A stretch of DNA of 64,000 bases from positions 10,168,001-10,232,000 of the forward strand of contig NZ_CP022098.1 of NCBI RefSeq assembly GCF_002305875.1. The letters run 5' to 3'. Under the pieces are notes generated by a model that ran no database searches, was not told where the DNA came from, and worked only from the letters and a program-made list of their open reading frames with translations. This stretch comes from Cystobacter fuscus (lineage in GTDB: Bacteria; Myxococcota; Myxococcia; Myxococcales; Myxococcaceae). The number at the start of each line of letters is the position of its first letter. Within the stretch, counting starts at the first letter, position 1. Shown here piece by piece: positions 1-8,815 of the stretch. Made by a program: the position numbers and the translations under genes.

Positions 1-1
1 G

Positions 2-919
2 GGCACCCAGGTGCGCACCTGCATCACCGTGTGGACCTCGCCTCCCGAGCCGCGCGGCCCGGCCCTCTACACACCGTTCACCGCCATGGGTCCGGCACGC
101 GCGGAGTCCTTCGTGCCCGAGGCGCCCGAGTGGCGCCTGCAGCCCACGCCCACCGAAGCCGCCGAGCTGGATGCGCGCTGGCGCGCCGAGGGCGAGCCGC
201 TCACCACGCTCGTGCCGGTGAGCCTGCCCGGCGTGAAGACGCGCTTCGATGAATTGCTGGTGGATGAGGACCCGAGCAGGCTGCTCGCGCGGCTCGAGGA
301 CTTCGCGCGCACGCCCCTGGAGGAACTCGCGACATTCGCCCGGGCGTGGAACATCCCCGAGCCCCTGCTACCCAAGCTGCGCGCCCTGAAGGACGGGCCC
401 GCCTTCGCGGTGGAGGCCGCGTGCGTGCGGCCCTTCTTCCGCTACGCGGGTGCTCGGCACCGAGGCCACGTCCCCGCGGAGGCGCGCGCCTTCTGCTACC
501 TCGATCGGCGGCTGATTCCTCGCGGCGACCACCGGCTGCGGGGGCCGTGGGATCCGCACCGGGGAGAGGTGAAATTGCTCTTCAACGTCCGCGAGCTGCC
601 CCTGTCCGCCGCGCTCCTGGAGAAAGAGGGCTGCGTGCATGACCATCGGCACGCCCGCTTCGCGCCCTTGTTCGTCCCCCAGCGGCTCCGGGACGAGGGA
701 CTCGGGCTCACCCGTGTCGCTCGCTCCACAGAAGAGCTGGGCCCCCTCGTGCCCAATCTCTCACCTCGGGGACTGGCCTGGGCGGAGCGATGCGGAGGGC
801 CACTGGCCGCCTTCCAGGCACTCGTGCGCTTCCTCAACGGACCCGAGGTGCAGAAATGCTGGGCGCCCGTTCATGGTGCCTCGCGCGTGGTGCCGGTTCC
901 CCTCGGGGTTGGGGACTGA
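2..919 (+). CDS. Unassigned protein, 5' end outside the window
   Basis: The frame is open to the left edge, so the true start may lie outside the window; a GTG at position 11 would be the first internal start and gives 302 residues. I do not recognise a family. The protein is rich in Arg, Pro and Glu, has no membrane segment in the visible part, and contains a Trp-, Asp- and His-containing stretch (GPWDPHRGEVKLLFNVREL) in its middle. It ends just before a convergent lipoprotein gene, with only 15 bases between the two stops. Codon use fits the neighbours, so it is very probably a real gene. A role in the adjacent T6SS cargo island is possible but not shown by the sequence. Confidence 0.6.
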   Translation, partial: GTQVRTCITVWTSPPEPRGPALYTPFTAMGPARAESFVPEAPEWRLQPTPTEAAELDARWRAEGEPLTTLVPVSLPGVKTRFDELLVDEDPSRLLARLEDFARTPLEELATFARAWNIPEPLLPKLRALKDGPAFAVEAACVRPFFRYAGARHRGHVPAEARAFCYLDRRLIPRGDHRLRGPWDPHRGEVKLLFNVRELPLSAALLEKEGCVHDHRHARFAPLFVPQRLRDEGLGLTRVARSTEELGPLVPNLSPRGLAWAERCGGPLAAFQALVRFLNGPEVQKCWAPVHGASRVVPVPLGVGD

Positions 920-934
920 AAATCCACGTCGAGT

Positions 935-1438
935 TCAATGCTCCTCGATCCGGTCCGGGAAGGGCGCGGCCTGGAGCAGCCTGCGGTTCCTCACGTCCAC
1001 CGCGTAGTGGATGCCATAGTGGGGCTGGGTCCACTGGTCGAAGACGAGGATGTCCGCGGTGAGCCACACCAGGCCCGAGAAGGGCCTCAGCTCCGAGAAG
1101 GCCGGTCCCCTCAGTTCCAGGAGCGATTCCCGGCCCACGGGCTGCACGAGCACCCGGCACCCCGGCTCACACGTGGCGAAGGCCTGGAAGCGCCCATCCG
1201 GGCTGAGAGCACGCTCATCCAGCTCGGTCCCCGAGGGAAGCGCGGGCACCTCCACCAGCGAGAAGCCCTCGTTGGGATTCTCCATCGCCCACGAGCGGCT
1301 CACATCGACCACGTGATGGTGGGGATCCCCGAGCGGAACGGGAGCCTCGGGCTTCCCGGAGCGGACGGAGCGGCAGGCGGGCCCCGCCAGCGACACCAGC
1401 AGGAGCACTCCAGCGCAACGGGTCGCGGCAGTCGTCAT
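935..1438 (-). CDS. Exported lipoprotein, probable immunity protein of the adjacent 3D-domain effector
   Basis: This 167-residue protein starts with a signal peptide (hydrophobic core VLLLVSLAG) followed by Cys22, so it is probably a lipoprotein, although GPAC is a loose lipobox. I chose the ATG at 1438 because it puts the signal peptide at the N-terminus; the frame also extends further upstream without support. The mature part is soluble and beta-rich, with a WD-like phrase (LSPDGRFQAFATCEPGC) and no known catalytic motif. It lies 16 bases downstream of the 3D-domain gene on the same strand and should be co-transcribed. Periplasmic lipoproteins are a usual form of immunity against peptidoglycan-targeting T6SS effectors, hence the proposed role, which is inference from context. 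Confidence 0.7.
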   Translation of the reverse strand: MTTAATRCAGVLLLVSLAGPACRSVRSGKPEAPVPLGDPHHHVVDVSRSWAMENPNEGFSLVEVPALPSGTELDERALSPDGRFQAFATCEPGCRVLVQPVGRESLLELRGPAFSELRPFSGLVWLTADILVFDQWTQPHYGIHYAVDVRNRRLLQAAPFPDRIEEH

Positions 1439-1454
1439 GATGGGCCCCCTGTGA

Positions 1455-1943
1455 CTACTTGAGGATGCGGACCCGGGACTTCTTCCTGCCGTACGCATTG
1501 CCCTCGCTCAGACTCGTGGGGCCCAGGAAGACGTCGATGTGCTTGCCGTTGATGCCGCCTCCCGTGTCCCACGCCACGAACTTCCTGCCCGGATAGCTTT
1601 CAATCTCCAGCCGACTGCCGAGCGGAATGACGCTGCGGTCCACGGCGACCGACTCCCACTTCACCGGGTTCTTCCACGTGCCGCCAATGCCCTTGGTGAA
1701 CCAGGTGTCCCGCCCCTTGGGCCCGCCCTTGCTCCAGTTGATGGTGATGAACTCACCCGACTCGGTCTGCCCCGTTCCCTGGAAGGTCACCCCTGTCTTC
1801 GCCTTGAACAGGAAACCCTCGCGGTACTCGCCCTCGAGCCCGTTGGCCTTGACCTTCTTGTCATGGGCGAACACCGGATCCGTTTCCATGACAATGATGT
1901 AGTGGGTGATGACGAACCCCTCCATCCAATCACCGGCTGCCAT
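1455..1943 (-). CDS. 3D-domain (MltA/RlpA-like) protein without signal peptide, probable T6SS peptidoglycan effector
   Basis: The C-terminal half (about residues 98-160) is a 3D domain, the double-psi barrel found in MltA and YabE/YuiC-type lytic transglycosylases. The three namesake aspartates are visible as D102 (VAVD), D126 (AWDTGGG) and D137 (KHIDVFLG). Such enzymes cleave peptidoglycan in the periplasm, yet this 162-residue protein begins MAAGDWMEGF with no signal peptide. It is divergent from vgrG1 and followed by a lipoprotein gene. Together these point to a T6SS-delivered cell-wall hydrolase paired with an immunity protein. The ATG at 1943 is preferred; a longer reading frame upstream has low-complexity, non-coding-like sequence. 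The domain call is firm, the effector role is inference. Confidence 0.8.
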   Translation of the reverse strand: MAAGDWMEGFVITHYIIVMETDPVFAHDKKVKANGLEGEYREGFLFKAKTGVTFQGTGQTESGEFITINWSKGGPKGRDTWFTKGIGGTWKNPVKWESVAVDRSVIPLGSRLEIESYPGRKFVAWDTGGGINGKHIDVFLGPTSLSEGNAYGRKKSRVRILK

Positions 1944-2189
1944 GTGCGTGGCTCCTCGTGTCGACAAGGGACGGCCCTGGAGCCTACCACAGGAAAATTC
2001 GAGGCACGCGGACAATTCCGCCACGCTGGTTTCTCGTATTGTGGAATCGTGACACGTACTTGCCCTGTCTGGCGCATGTCGGCTAGAGCACACCGACAGT
2101 CTTGTGGGTTGGGGCCTCGAGCCCCTACGGCTCGACATCGGTTCGGGTGGGGTTGAGCCGGTTCGTTTCATACGGAATGGAGTTGCACC

Positions 2190-4343
2190 ATGGTCGCTCG
2201 GGCACTCGTGCACCTGTTGGGAGAGACTCCTCTATTCCTGTTCGAAGTGACGGGTCTGGGAGAGCAGCTCAAGGTGCTCCGCTTCTCGGGCTCGGAGGGG
2301 CTGTCGAGCCTCTTCGAGTTCCAGCTGGAGGTGGCCTGCGAGAACCAGGATCTCGACTTCTCGCAGGTGGTGGGCAAACCGGGGGTGCTGTCGCTCAATG
2401 GCGAGCTGGTACCCCGGTACGTGCACGGCATCGTCAGCCGCTTCGAGCAGGTGAACGAACAGCCGCGCTACGCCCTCTACCGGGTCACGGTGGTCCCCAT
2501 GGTGTGGCGGCTCCACCACCGGCACGACTGCCGCATCTTCCAGAAGCTGGACACTCCCGCCATCCTCAAGAAGGTCTTCGAGACGGCCGGAGTGCCCGCG
2601 GACGCGGTGCGCTTCTCGCTGGTGAACAGCTACGAGCCACGCGACTACTGCGTGCAGTACCGCGAGTCCGACTGGGCCTTCGCCAGCCGCCTCATGGAAG
2701 AGGACGGCATCTTCTATTTCTTCGAGCACCACGAGGACAAACACATCCTGGTGTTCGGCGACAAGGAGTCGGCGCTCAAGCCCATCGACGGGGTGGAGGC
2801 GCTGCCCTTCCGCCGCGCCACGGGCGGCGTGGTGCAGGAAGACCACGTGGCGCACTTCCGCCGCATGCAGGAGGTACGTCCGGGACGCACGAGCCTGCGG
2901 GACTTCAACTTCAAGAAACCCGGCCTGCCCATGGAGGCCCAGCACGAAGCCGAGGTGGATGCGGACCTGGAGGTCTATGACTATCCGGGCGAGTACCAGG
3001 ACCCCGGGCGCGGCGCATCCGCCAAGGGCACCACGATCGCCCGGTTGCGGCTCGAGGCGTGGCAGGCCTCCCGGATGCAGGCCCAGGGTGAGAGTGATTG
3101 CGAGCGCCTGGCGCCTGGGCGGCTCTTCACCCTCCAGGAGCATTCGCGCGAGGACTACAACGGCCGCTGGCTGCTCACCCACGTGAGCCACACGGGCAGC
3201 CAGCCGCAGGTGATGGAGGAAGAGTCTCGGCAGGGCGAGTTCAGCTACTCCAACTACTTCACCTGCATCCCGGAGAAGGTGCCGTACCGGCCCGCGCCGG
3301 TGACGCCGAAGCCGCATGTCCGGGGAGTCCAGACGGCGGTGGTGGTGGGCCCCGCGGGCGAGGAAATCCACGTGGACGAGTGGGGCCGGGTGAAGGTCCA
3401 GTTCCACTGGGATCGGCAGGGCAAGCTGGACGAGAACAGCTCCTGCTGGGTGCGCGTGAGCCAGCTCTGGGCGGGCGAGGGCTGGGGCGCCATGTTCATC
3501 CCGCGCATCGGCCAGGAGGTCATCGTCGACTTCATCGAGGGTGACCCGGACCGGCCGCTCATCATCGGCCGCGTGTACAACGGCGCCAACCTGGTGCCCT
3601 ACGAGCTGCCGGCGCACAAGACGAAGAGCACCATCAAGTCCAACTCCTCGCAGGGCGGAAACGGCTACAACGAGCTGCGCTTCGAGGACGAGAAGAAGAA
3701 GGAGCAGTTCTTCATGCACGCCGAGCGCAACATGGACGTGCACGTGAAGAACGACTCGTTCGAGAACATCCTGCACGACCGCCACCAGACGATCGGCGCC
3801 GTGGGCAAGGACGGCAAGGTCGGCGACCGGAACGAGCTGGTGTACCGGGACAAGAGCCTCACCGTTCACCGCCACAGCCAGGAGCACGTGGGTGGGGACC
3901 TGAAGCTGCTGGTGGGCGGCATCGACGGTGCGGGAGACGTGGACATCGTCATCAAGTCCAACCGCATGGAGCTGGTGCACAAGAACAGCCACCTGCACGT
4001 GAAGGAGAACCTGAACGAGAAGGTAGACGGCGTGCAATCGCTGCAGGTGGACAAGGACCTGCACGTGAAGGTGGGCGGGCTGCACGCGCTGGAGGCGGGC
4101 AAGGAGATCCACCTCAAGTCCGACAAGATCGTCGTCGAGGCGGCCAGCGGCATCACCATCAAGGGGCCGGGAGGCTTCATCACCATCGACGCGAGCGGCA
4201 TCGCCATCAAGGGCACCCTGGTGCAGATCAACACCGGCGGCTCGGCCCTGTCCGGCAGCGGGGTGTCGCCCATCGACCCCACGGACGCGGTGGAGGCCAC
4301 GCCCACCGTCCCTACCCCTGCGGATGACGGAAGCAGTCCCTGA
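2190..4343 (+). CDS. vgrG: VgrG1, type VI secretion spike protein
   Basis: This 717-residue protein is a standard VgrG. The N-terminal gp27-like region carries the family phrase YRESDWAFASRLMEEDG, an OB-fold gp5-like region lies around residues 385-470 (DEWGRVKVQFHWDR starts near 395), and a repetitive beta-helix spike follows to about residue 690. It ends in a short Pro/Thr/Asp-rich tail with no added effector domain. VgrG trimers form the puncturing tip of the T6SS inner tube. The ATG at 2190 has a GGAG upstream. It heads the plus-strand cargo operon, with PAAR 12 bases downstream. It is colinear with VgrG2 without indels, and bases near 3618-3891 are identical to 7080-7353. Confidence 0.97.
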   Translation: MVARALVHLLGETPLFLFEVTGLGEQLKVLRFSGSEGLSSLFEFQLEVACENQDLDFSQVVGKPGVLSLNGELVPRYVHGIVSRFEQVNEQPRYALYRVTVVPMVWRLHHRHDCRIFQKLDTPAILKKVFETAGVPADAVRFSLVNSYEPRDYCVQYRESDWAFASRLMEEDGIFYFFEHHEDKHILVFGDKESALKPIDGVEALPFRRATGGVVQEDHVAHFRRMQEVRPGRTSLRDFNFKKPGLPMEAQHEAEVDADLEVYDYPGEYQDPGRGASAKGTTIARLRLEAWQASRMQAQGESDCERLAPGRLFTLQEHSREDYNGRWLLTHVSHTGSQPQVMEEESRQGEFSYSNYFTCIPEKVPYRPAPVTPKPHVRGVQTAVVVGPAGEEIHVDEWGRVKVQFHWDRQGKLDENSSCWVRVSQLWAGEGWGAMFIPRIGQEVIVDFIEGDPDRPLIIGRVYNGANLVPYELPAHKTKSTIKSNSSQGGNGYNELRFEDEKKKEQFFMHAERNMDVHVKNDSFENILHDRHQTIGAVGKDGKVGDRNELVYRDKSLTVHRHSQEHVGGDLKLLVGGIDGAGDVDIVIKSNRMELVHKNSHLHVKENLNEKVDGVQSLQVDKDLHVKVGGLHALEAGKEIHLKSDKIVVEAASGITIKGPGGFITIDASGIAIKGTLVQINTGGSALSGSGVSPIDPTDAVEATPTVPTPADDGSSP

Positions 4344-4355
4344 GAGGAGAACCCG

Positions 4356-4748
4356 ATGCCTCCAGCAGCACGAATCTCGGACGTGCACGTGTGCCCCAAG
4401 GTGGAGCCGGGCCCCGTGCCACACGTGGGCGGCCCCACGACCTCGGGTGAGGGCACGGTCCTCATCGGCTATCAACCGGCGGCACGGGTGGGGGACTCCC
4501 TGCTGTGCACGGGCCCGGGTGTGTCGGACTCCATCTCCCAGGGCGAGGCCACCGTCATCATCGGCGGCAAGCCTGCGGCCCGCCTGGGAGACCCGACCTC
4601 CCACGGGGGCGTCATCGTCGCGGGTTGTCCCACGGTGGTCATCGGCTCGTCCGCGCAGGGGCAGACCATTTCGATCGCCGCACGGGATGGCGTGCCCTTC
4701 TGCGAGGAGTGCGAGAAGCGCAAACGGCAGCAGGCCCAGGAAACCTGA
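4356..4748 (+). CDS. PAAR-domain T6SS spike-tip protein
   Basis: This 130-residue protein has the short repeated glycine/proline loops of the PAAR family, such as QPAARVGDSLLCTG and GKPAARLGDPTSHGG. The Cys and His residues (C45CHS-type positions in VCPK, LLCTG, SHGG and GCPTV) can bind the metal that stabilises the conical tip. PAAR proteins cap the VgrG trimer and can help recruit effectors. The C-terminus adds a short charged tail with a CEEC pair (FCEECEKRKRQQ). It has an excellent ribosome site (GAGGAGAA) and sits directly between vgrG1 and the chaperone gene, consistent with one operon. No toxin domain is fused. Confidence 0.95.
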   Translation: MPPAARISDVHVCPKVEPGPVPHVGGPTTSGEGTVLIGYQPAARVGDSLLCTGPGVSDSISQGEATVIIGGKPAARLGDPTSHGGVIVAGCPTVVIGSSAQGQTISIAARDGVPFCEECEKRKRQQAQET

Positions 4749-4759
4749 GAGGGCGGCCG

Positions 4760-5647
4760 ATGAGCACGCAAACCAAGCGCCATGCCATCCTCCAGGTGCG
4801 CTGGGGACCCATGGCCCATCACAAGGCCATCATCGAGCCCGGCCAGGTGCTCCGGGTAGGGCGCGCCCCCTCCACGGGGCTGGCGGTGCCGCACGACGCC
4901 CAACTGGCGGAGGAGCAGTTCGAAATCTCCTGGAGCGGCAAGAGGGGCTGGATGCACGGCATGACGGGCCCCACGGGGATGCTGCTGGACGGCGAGCAGG
5001 TGGAGCAGGGCGAGGTCTTCAACGGCACCTGGCTGCGCGCGGGGCAGACGGACTTCTCGGTGTACTTCGAGCGGACCACCCCACCGCGTGAGCCCGAGCA
5101 GCCGGAGCCCTCCTGGCTGGTGAACTACAAGGCCCGGGCCCTGGAGGTGCTGCGCGCCCAGAGGGCCCCGCTGTATGCCGTCGTCGACGCGGCACGCGAC
5201 CAGCGCATCCTCGAGCTGTTGCACGAGTCGGTAGAGGAGTGCCACTCGCTCTATGAAGGGCCGCAGGGGACGGCGCTGGCGGAGGTGGCTCCCTACCTGG
5301 TGAGCCTGCCCCGGAAGGACTCGTGGCTGCTGGAGGCGCTGGTCCAGGAGGGCTGGGGTGCCCACTGGGGCGTCTACCTCCTCTGTGCCCAGCCCGTGAT
5401 CCAGCTGCGGCGCCACTTCCGCAAGTTCCTCATGGTGGAGGCGGAGGGCGTCGAGAGCAGGCTCTACTTCCGTTACTACGATCCTCGAGTGCTGGGCACC
5501 TTCCTCCCCACGTGCCCACCAGCGTCGAGGAAAGAGTTCTTCGGGGACATCGAGGGCTTCATCTTCAGCGGCACGGATGGGGAGGTCATCGAAATACCTT
5601 CCCAGGACGACAAGCGTCCGCCGGGCCGGATCGGAACAATGGGCTGA
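4760..5647 (+). CDS. FHA-DUF4123 T6SS effector chaperone/adaptor
   Basis: The 295-residue product has two parts. Residues about 25-110 look like a forkhead-associated domain (VLRVGRAP, then a beta-rich stretch ending TDFSVYFE). Residues about 120-240 match DUF4123, the T6SS effector chaperone (Tap/TEC) domain that loads a cognate effector onto VgrG. Helical phrases such as LYAVVDAARDQRILELLHE and the LRRHFRKFLMV motif are typical. The ATG at 4760 lies 11 bases after the PAAR stop. The next gene, VgrG2-lipase, starts 4 bases after the stop, so the lipase-bearing VgrG is its most likely client. An FHA domain would bind phosphothreonine and may link loading to a Ser/Thr kinase, but that is inference. 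Confidence 0.85.
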   Translation: MSTQTKRHAILQVRWGPMAHHKAIIEPGQVLRVGRAPSTGLAVPHDAQLAEEQFEISWSGKRGWMHGMTGPTGMLLDGEQVEQGEVFNGTWLRAGQTDFSVYFERTTPPREPEQPEPSWLVNYKARALEVLRAQRAPLYAVVDAARDQRILELLHESVEECHSLYEGPQGTALAEVAPYLVSLPRKDSWLLEALVQEGWGAHWGVYLLCAQPVIQLRRHFRKFLMVEAEGVESRLYFRYYDPRVLGTFLPTCPPASRKEFFGDIEGFIFSGTDGEVIEIPSQDDKRPPGRIGTMG

Positions 5648-5651
5648 CACC

Positions 5652-8600
5652 ATGGTTGCTCGCGCACACGTACACGAGGTGGGAGCAGCACCTGTCTTCC
5701 TGTTCGACATCGGGGACTTCGACACACCCATGCGGGTGCTCCGCTTCTCGGGCTCGGAGGGGCTGTCGAGCCTCTTCGAGTTCCAGGTGGAGCTGGCCTG
5801 CGAGGACCACGACGTCGACCTCGCGCAGGTGGTGGGAAAGACGGCGCTGCTGGCGATCCGCGGGGAGGCGGGCTTCCGCCATCTGAGTGGCATCATCGGC
5901 CGCTTCGAGCAGGTGAACGAGCAGCCGCACTACGCCCTCTACCGGGCCACGGTGGTCCCCATGGTGTGGCGGCTCCACCACCGGCACGACTGCCGCATCT
6001 TCCAGAAGCTGGACACCCCCGCCATCCTCAAGAAGGTCTTCGAGACGGCCGGAGTGCCCGCGGACCGGGTGCGCTTCTCGCTGGTGAACAGCTACGAGCC
6101 GCGCGACTACTGCGTGCAGTACCGCGAGTCCGACTGGGCCTTCGCCAGCCGCCTCATGGAAGAGGACGGCATCTTCTATTTCTTCGAGCACCATGAGGAC
6201 AAACACATCCTGGTGCTCGGCGACAAGGAGTCGGCGCTCAAGCCCATCGACGGGGTGGAGGCGCTGCCCTTCCGCCGCGCCACGGGCGGCGTGGTGATGG
6301 AGGACCACGTGGCGCGCTTCCGCCGCGTGCAGGAGGTGCGTCCGGGACGCACGAGCCTGCGGGACTTCAACTTCAAGAAGCCTGGCCTGCCCATGGAGGC
6401 CGACCACAAGGCGGAAGTGGATGCGGACCTGGAGGTCTATGACTATCCGGGCGAGTACCAGGACTCCGGGCGCGGCTCATCCGCCAAGGGAGCCACGATC
6501 GCCCGGTTACGGCTCGAGGCGTGGCAGGCCTCCCGGATGCAGGCCCAGGGTGAGAGTGATTGCGAGCGCCTGTGTCCGGGGCGAATGTTCTCGCTCCAGG
6601 AGCATTCGCGCGAGGACTACAACGGCCGCTGGCTGCTCACCCACGTGAGCCATGAGGGCAGCCAGCCCCAGGCCATGGATGAGGAGGCCGCACAGGAGGA
6701 CTTCAGCTACTCCAACGCCTTCACCTGCATCCCGGAGAAGGTGCCGTACCGGCCCGCCCGGGTGACACCCAGACCTTATGTCCGAGGAGGACAGACGGCG
6801 GTGGTGGTGGGCCCCGCGGGCGAGGAAATCCACGTGGACGAGTGGGGCCGGGTGAAGGTCCAGTTCCACTGGGATCGGCAGGGCAAGCTGGACGAGAACA
6901 GCTCCTGCTGGGTGCGCGTGAGCCAACCCTGGGGCGGAGAGCTGTGGGGAAGGATGTTCATCCCGCGCATCGGCCAGGAAGTCATCGTCGACTTCATCGA
7001 GGGTGACCCGGACCGGCCCATCATCACCGGCCGCACGTACAACGGCGCCAACCTGGTGCCCTACGAGCTGCCGGCGGAGAAGACGAAGAGCACCATCAAG
7101 TCCAACTCCTCGCAGGGCGGAAACGGCTACAACGAGCTGCGCTTCGAGGACGAGAAGAAGAAGGAGCAGTTCTTCATGCACGCCGAGCGCAACATGGACG
7201 TGCACGTGAAGAACGACTCGTTCGAGAACATCCTGCACGACCGCCACCAGACGATCGGCGCCGTGGGCAAGGACGGCAAGGTCGGCGACCGGAACGAGCT
7301 GGTGTACCGGGACAAGAGCCTCACCGTTCACCGCCACAGCCAGGAGCACGTGGGCGGCAACCTGAAGCGACACGTGGGCAGCATCGACGGTGCGGGAGAC
7401 GTGGACATCGTCATCAAGTCCAACCGCATGGAGCTGGTGCACAAGAACAGCCACCTGCACGTCAAGCAGAGCGTGCTCGAGAAGGTGGACGGCATCCAGT
7501 CGCTGGCGGTCGGCAAGGACCTGCACACCTCGGTGGGCCAGATCCACGCGGAGGAGACGGGCAAGGAGATCCACCTCAAGTCCAACAAGATCGTCGTCGA
7601 GGCGGCCAGCGGCATCACCATCCAGGGGCCGGGAGGTTTCATCACCATCGACGCGAGCGGCATCGCCATCAAGGGCTCGATGGTGCTGATCAACAGCGGC
7701 GGCGCGGCCCTGTCCGGCAGCGGGGTGTCGCCCACCGCGCCCAAGGACGCGGTGGAGGCCGTACCCACCGTGCCGGCCCTGGCGGATGATGGAAAGGTCC
7801 GTGCACCCAGTGGTCTGCCGGTGGCGCAGGGCGCGACGGAGCTCGCGCCCATCAAGCCGATGAACCTGGCAGCCACCATGCTCCCCATGGCGCTGCTGCA
7901 GTCCCGCCCGCCCACCGTCACGTGCGTGCAGCTCGCGCAGCAGATCGACGAGATGGACCACGCCCAGGTCCGCGCCGCCCTCGCGGCGGACGTGTACAAC
8001 CAGACCGGCGAGCCCGGCACGCTCCCCGAGGGCTTCACCCGGACCAGCAACGACCCCGAGAAGCTCCGGGCGCTCTTCAAGGGCCGCCTCTCCGACGAGG
8101 AGCTCAAGAACCTCACCGCGCCCGAGGGCTCCAGCTACCGCGCCGCCATCTACCAGGACCAGAACGGGAAGACCTACCTGTCGTTCCGCGGCACGGAGAA
8201 CAAGGAAGGCTTCAAGGACTGGAAGGAGAACCTCCTCCAGGGCGCCGGCATGGAGAGCGAGCACTACGAGAAGGGCAAGAAGCTGGCCCAGCTGCTCAAC
8301 CGCGCCGTGGGACCCGGCAACCTGGAGATCATCGGCCACTCGAAGGGGGGAGGCATGGCGGCCGCGGCGGGCCTCGTGACCGGCGCCAAGACGACGACCT
8401 TCAACCCGGCGGGCGTCCATCCGAACACCGTGTCCGGCATGAACATGTCGAACGCGGCGGCCAACATCAACGCCTACGTCGTGGAGGGCGAGGTCCTCAA
8501 CTGGGTCCAGGACAACCGGGCGGTGATCCAGGGAGGGGCCGTCGTCGCGGGCACGAAGCTGGGCGGCCCCATTGGCGGAATGGTGGCCGCGATGCTCGTC

Positions 8601-8804
8601 CACGGCACGTTGCCCCAGGCCACCGGCCGGCGCGTGAACATCCTCCCGAGCAAGGACTTCAAGCCCGCCTGGTATGACCCCGTCCTGTACCGGGTGGATC
8701 TGCATGGCATGGACCAGGTGAAGAAGAGCCTCGATGAGCACCGGGAGACTCTCCAGAACACGTACGTCGCCAACGGGTGCGAGGCCCAGCTTGGAAAGCG
8801 GTAG
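5652..8804 (+). CDS. vgrG: VgrG2 fused to a C-terminal lipase domain (evolved VgrG effector)
   Basis: The first 720 or so residues are a VgrG that aligns with VgrG1 codon for codon. The remaining residues, to 1050, form an alpha/beta-hydrolase of the lipase class 3 type. It has an oxyanion-side motif (YLSFRGTENKEG) and the nucleophile elbow GHSKGG with Ser897; later Asp/His residues (for example around HGMDQVKK) could complete the triad. Such fusions deliver phospholipase activity into prey cells. A hydrophobic Gly/Ala stretch (VVAGTKLGGPIGGMVAAML) near the end may interact with membrane. The ATG at 5652 is used because MVARAHVH matches the start of VgrG1. The chaperone lies upstream and an ankyrin lipoprotein immediately downstream. 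Confidence 0.93.
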   Translation: MVARAHVHEVGAAPVFLFDIGDFDTPMRVLRFSGSEGLSSLFEFQVELACEDHDVDLAQVVGKTALLAIRGEAGFRHLSGIIGRFEQVNEQPHYALYRATVVPMVWRLHHRHDCRIFQKLDTPAILKKVFETAGVPADRVRFSLVNSYEPRDYCVQYRESDWAFASRLMEEDGIFYFFEHHEDKHILVLGDKESALKPIDGVEALPFRRATGGVVMEDHVARFRRVQEVRPGRTSLRDFNFKKPGLPMEADHKAEVDADLEVYDYPGEYQDSGRGSSAKGATIARLRLEAWQASRMQAQGESDCERLCPGRMFSLQEHSREDYNGRWLLTHVSHEGSQPQAMDEEAAQEDFSYSNAFTCIPEKVPYRPARVTPRPYVRGGQTAVVVGPAGEEIHVDEWGRVKVQFHWDRQGKLDENSSCWVRVSQPWGGELWGRMFIPRIGQEVIVDFIEGDPDRPIITGRTYNGANLVPYELPAEKTKSTIKSNSSQGGNGYNELRFEDEKKKEQFFMHAERNMDVHVKNDSFENILHDRHQTIGAVGKDGKVGDRNELVYRDKSLTVHRHSQEHVGGNLKRHVGSIDGAGDVDIVIKSNRMELVHKNSHLHVKQSVLEKVDGIQSLAVGKDLHTSVGQIHAEETGKEIHLKSNKIVVEAASGITIQGPGGFITIDASGIAIKGSMVLINSGGAALSGSGVSPTAPKDAVEAVPTVPALADDGKVRAPSGLPVAQGATELAPIKPMNLAATMLPMALLQSRPPTVTCVQLAQQIDEMDHAQVRAALAADVYNQTGEPGTLPEGFTRTSNDPEKLRALFKGRLSDEELKNLTAPEGSSYRAAIYQDQNGKTYLSFRGTENKEGFKDWKENLLQGAGMESEHYEKGKKLAQLLNRAVGPGNLEIIGHSKGGGMAAAAGLVTGAKTTTFNPAGVHPNTVSGMNMSNAAANINAYVVEGEVLNWVQDNRAVIQGGAVVAGTKLGGPIGGMVAAMLVHGTLPQATGRRVNILPSKDFKPAWYDPVLYRVDLHGMDQVKKSLDEHRETLQNTYVANGCEAQLGKR

Positions 8805-8815
8805 AGGGGTAACCG

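Noticed and set aside
2045-2100. Sigma-54 type promoter (TGGC...GC) upstream of vgrG1
   Set aside because: TGGCGC and the following GC are one base too close for the -24/-12 spacing, so I did not annotate it.
2232-4604. Long minus-strand open frame across vgrG1
   Set aside because: It is the antisense of a highly biased gene; its translation is Leu/His/Val-rich and repetitive with no domain, a shadow of vgrG1.
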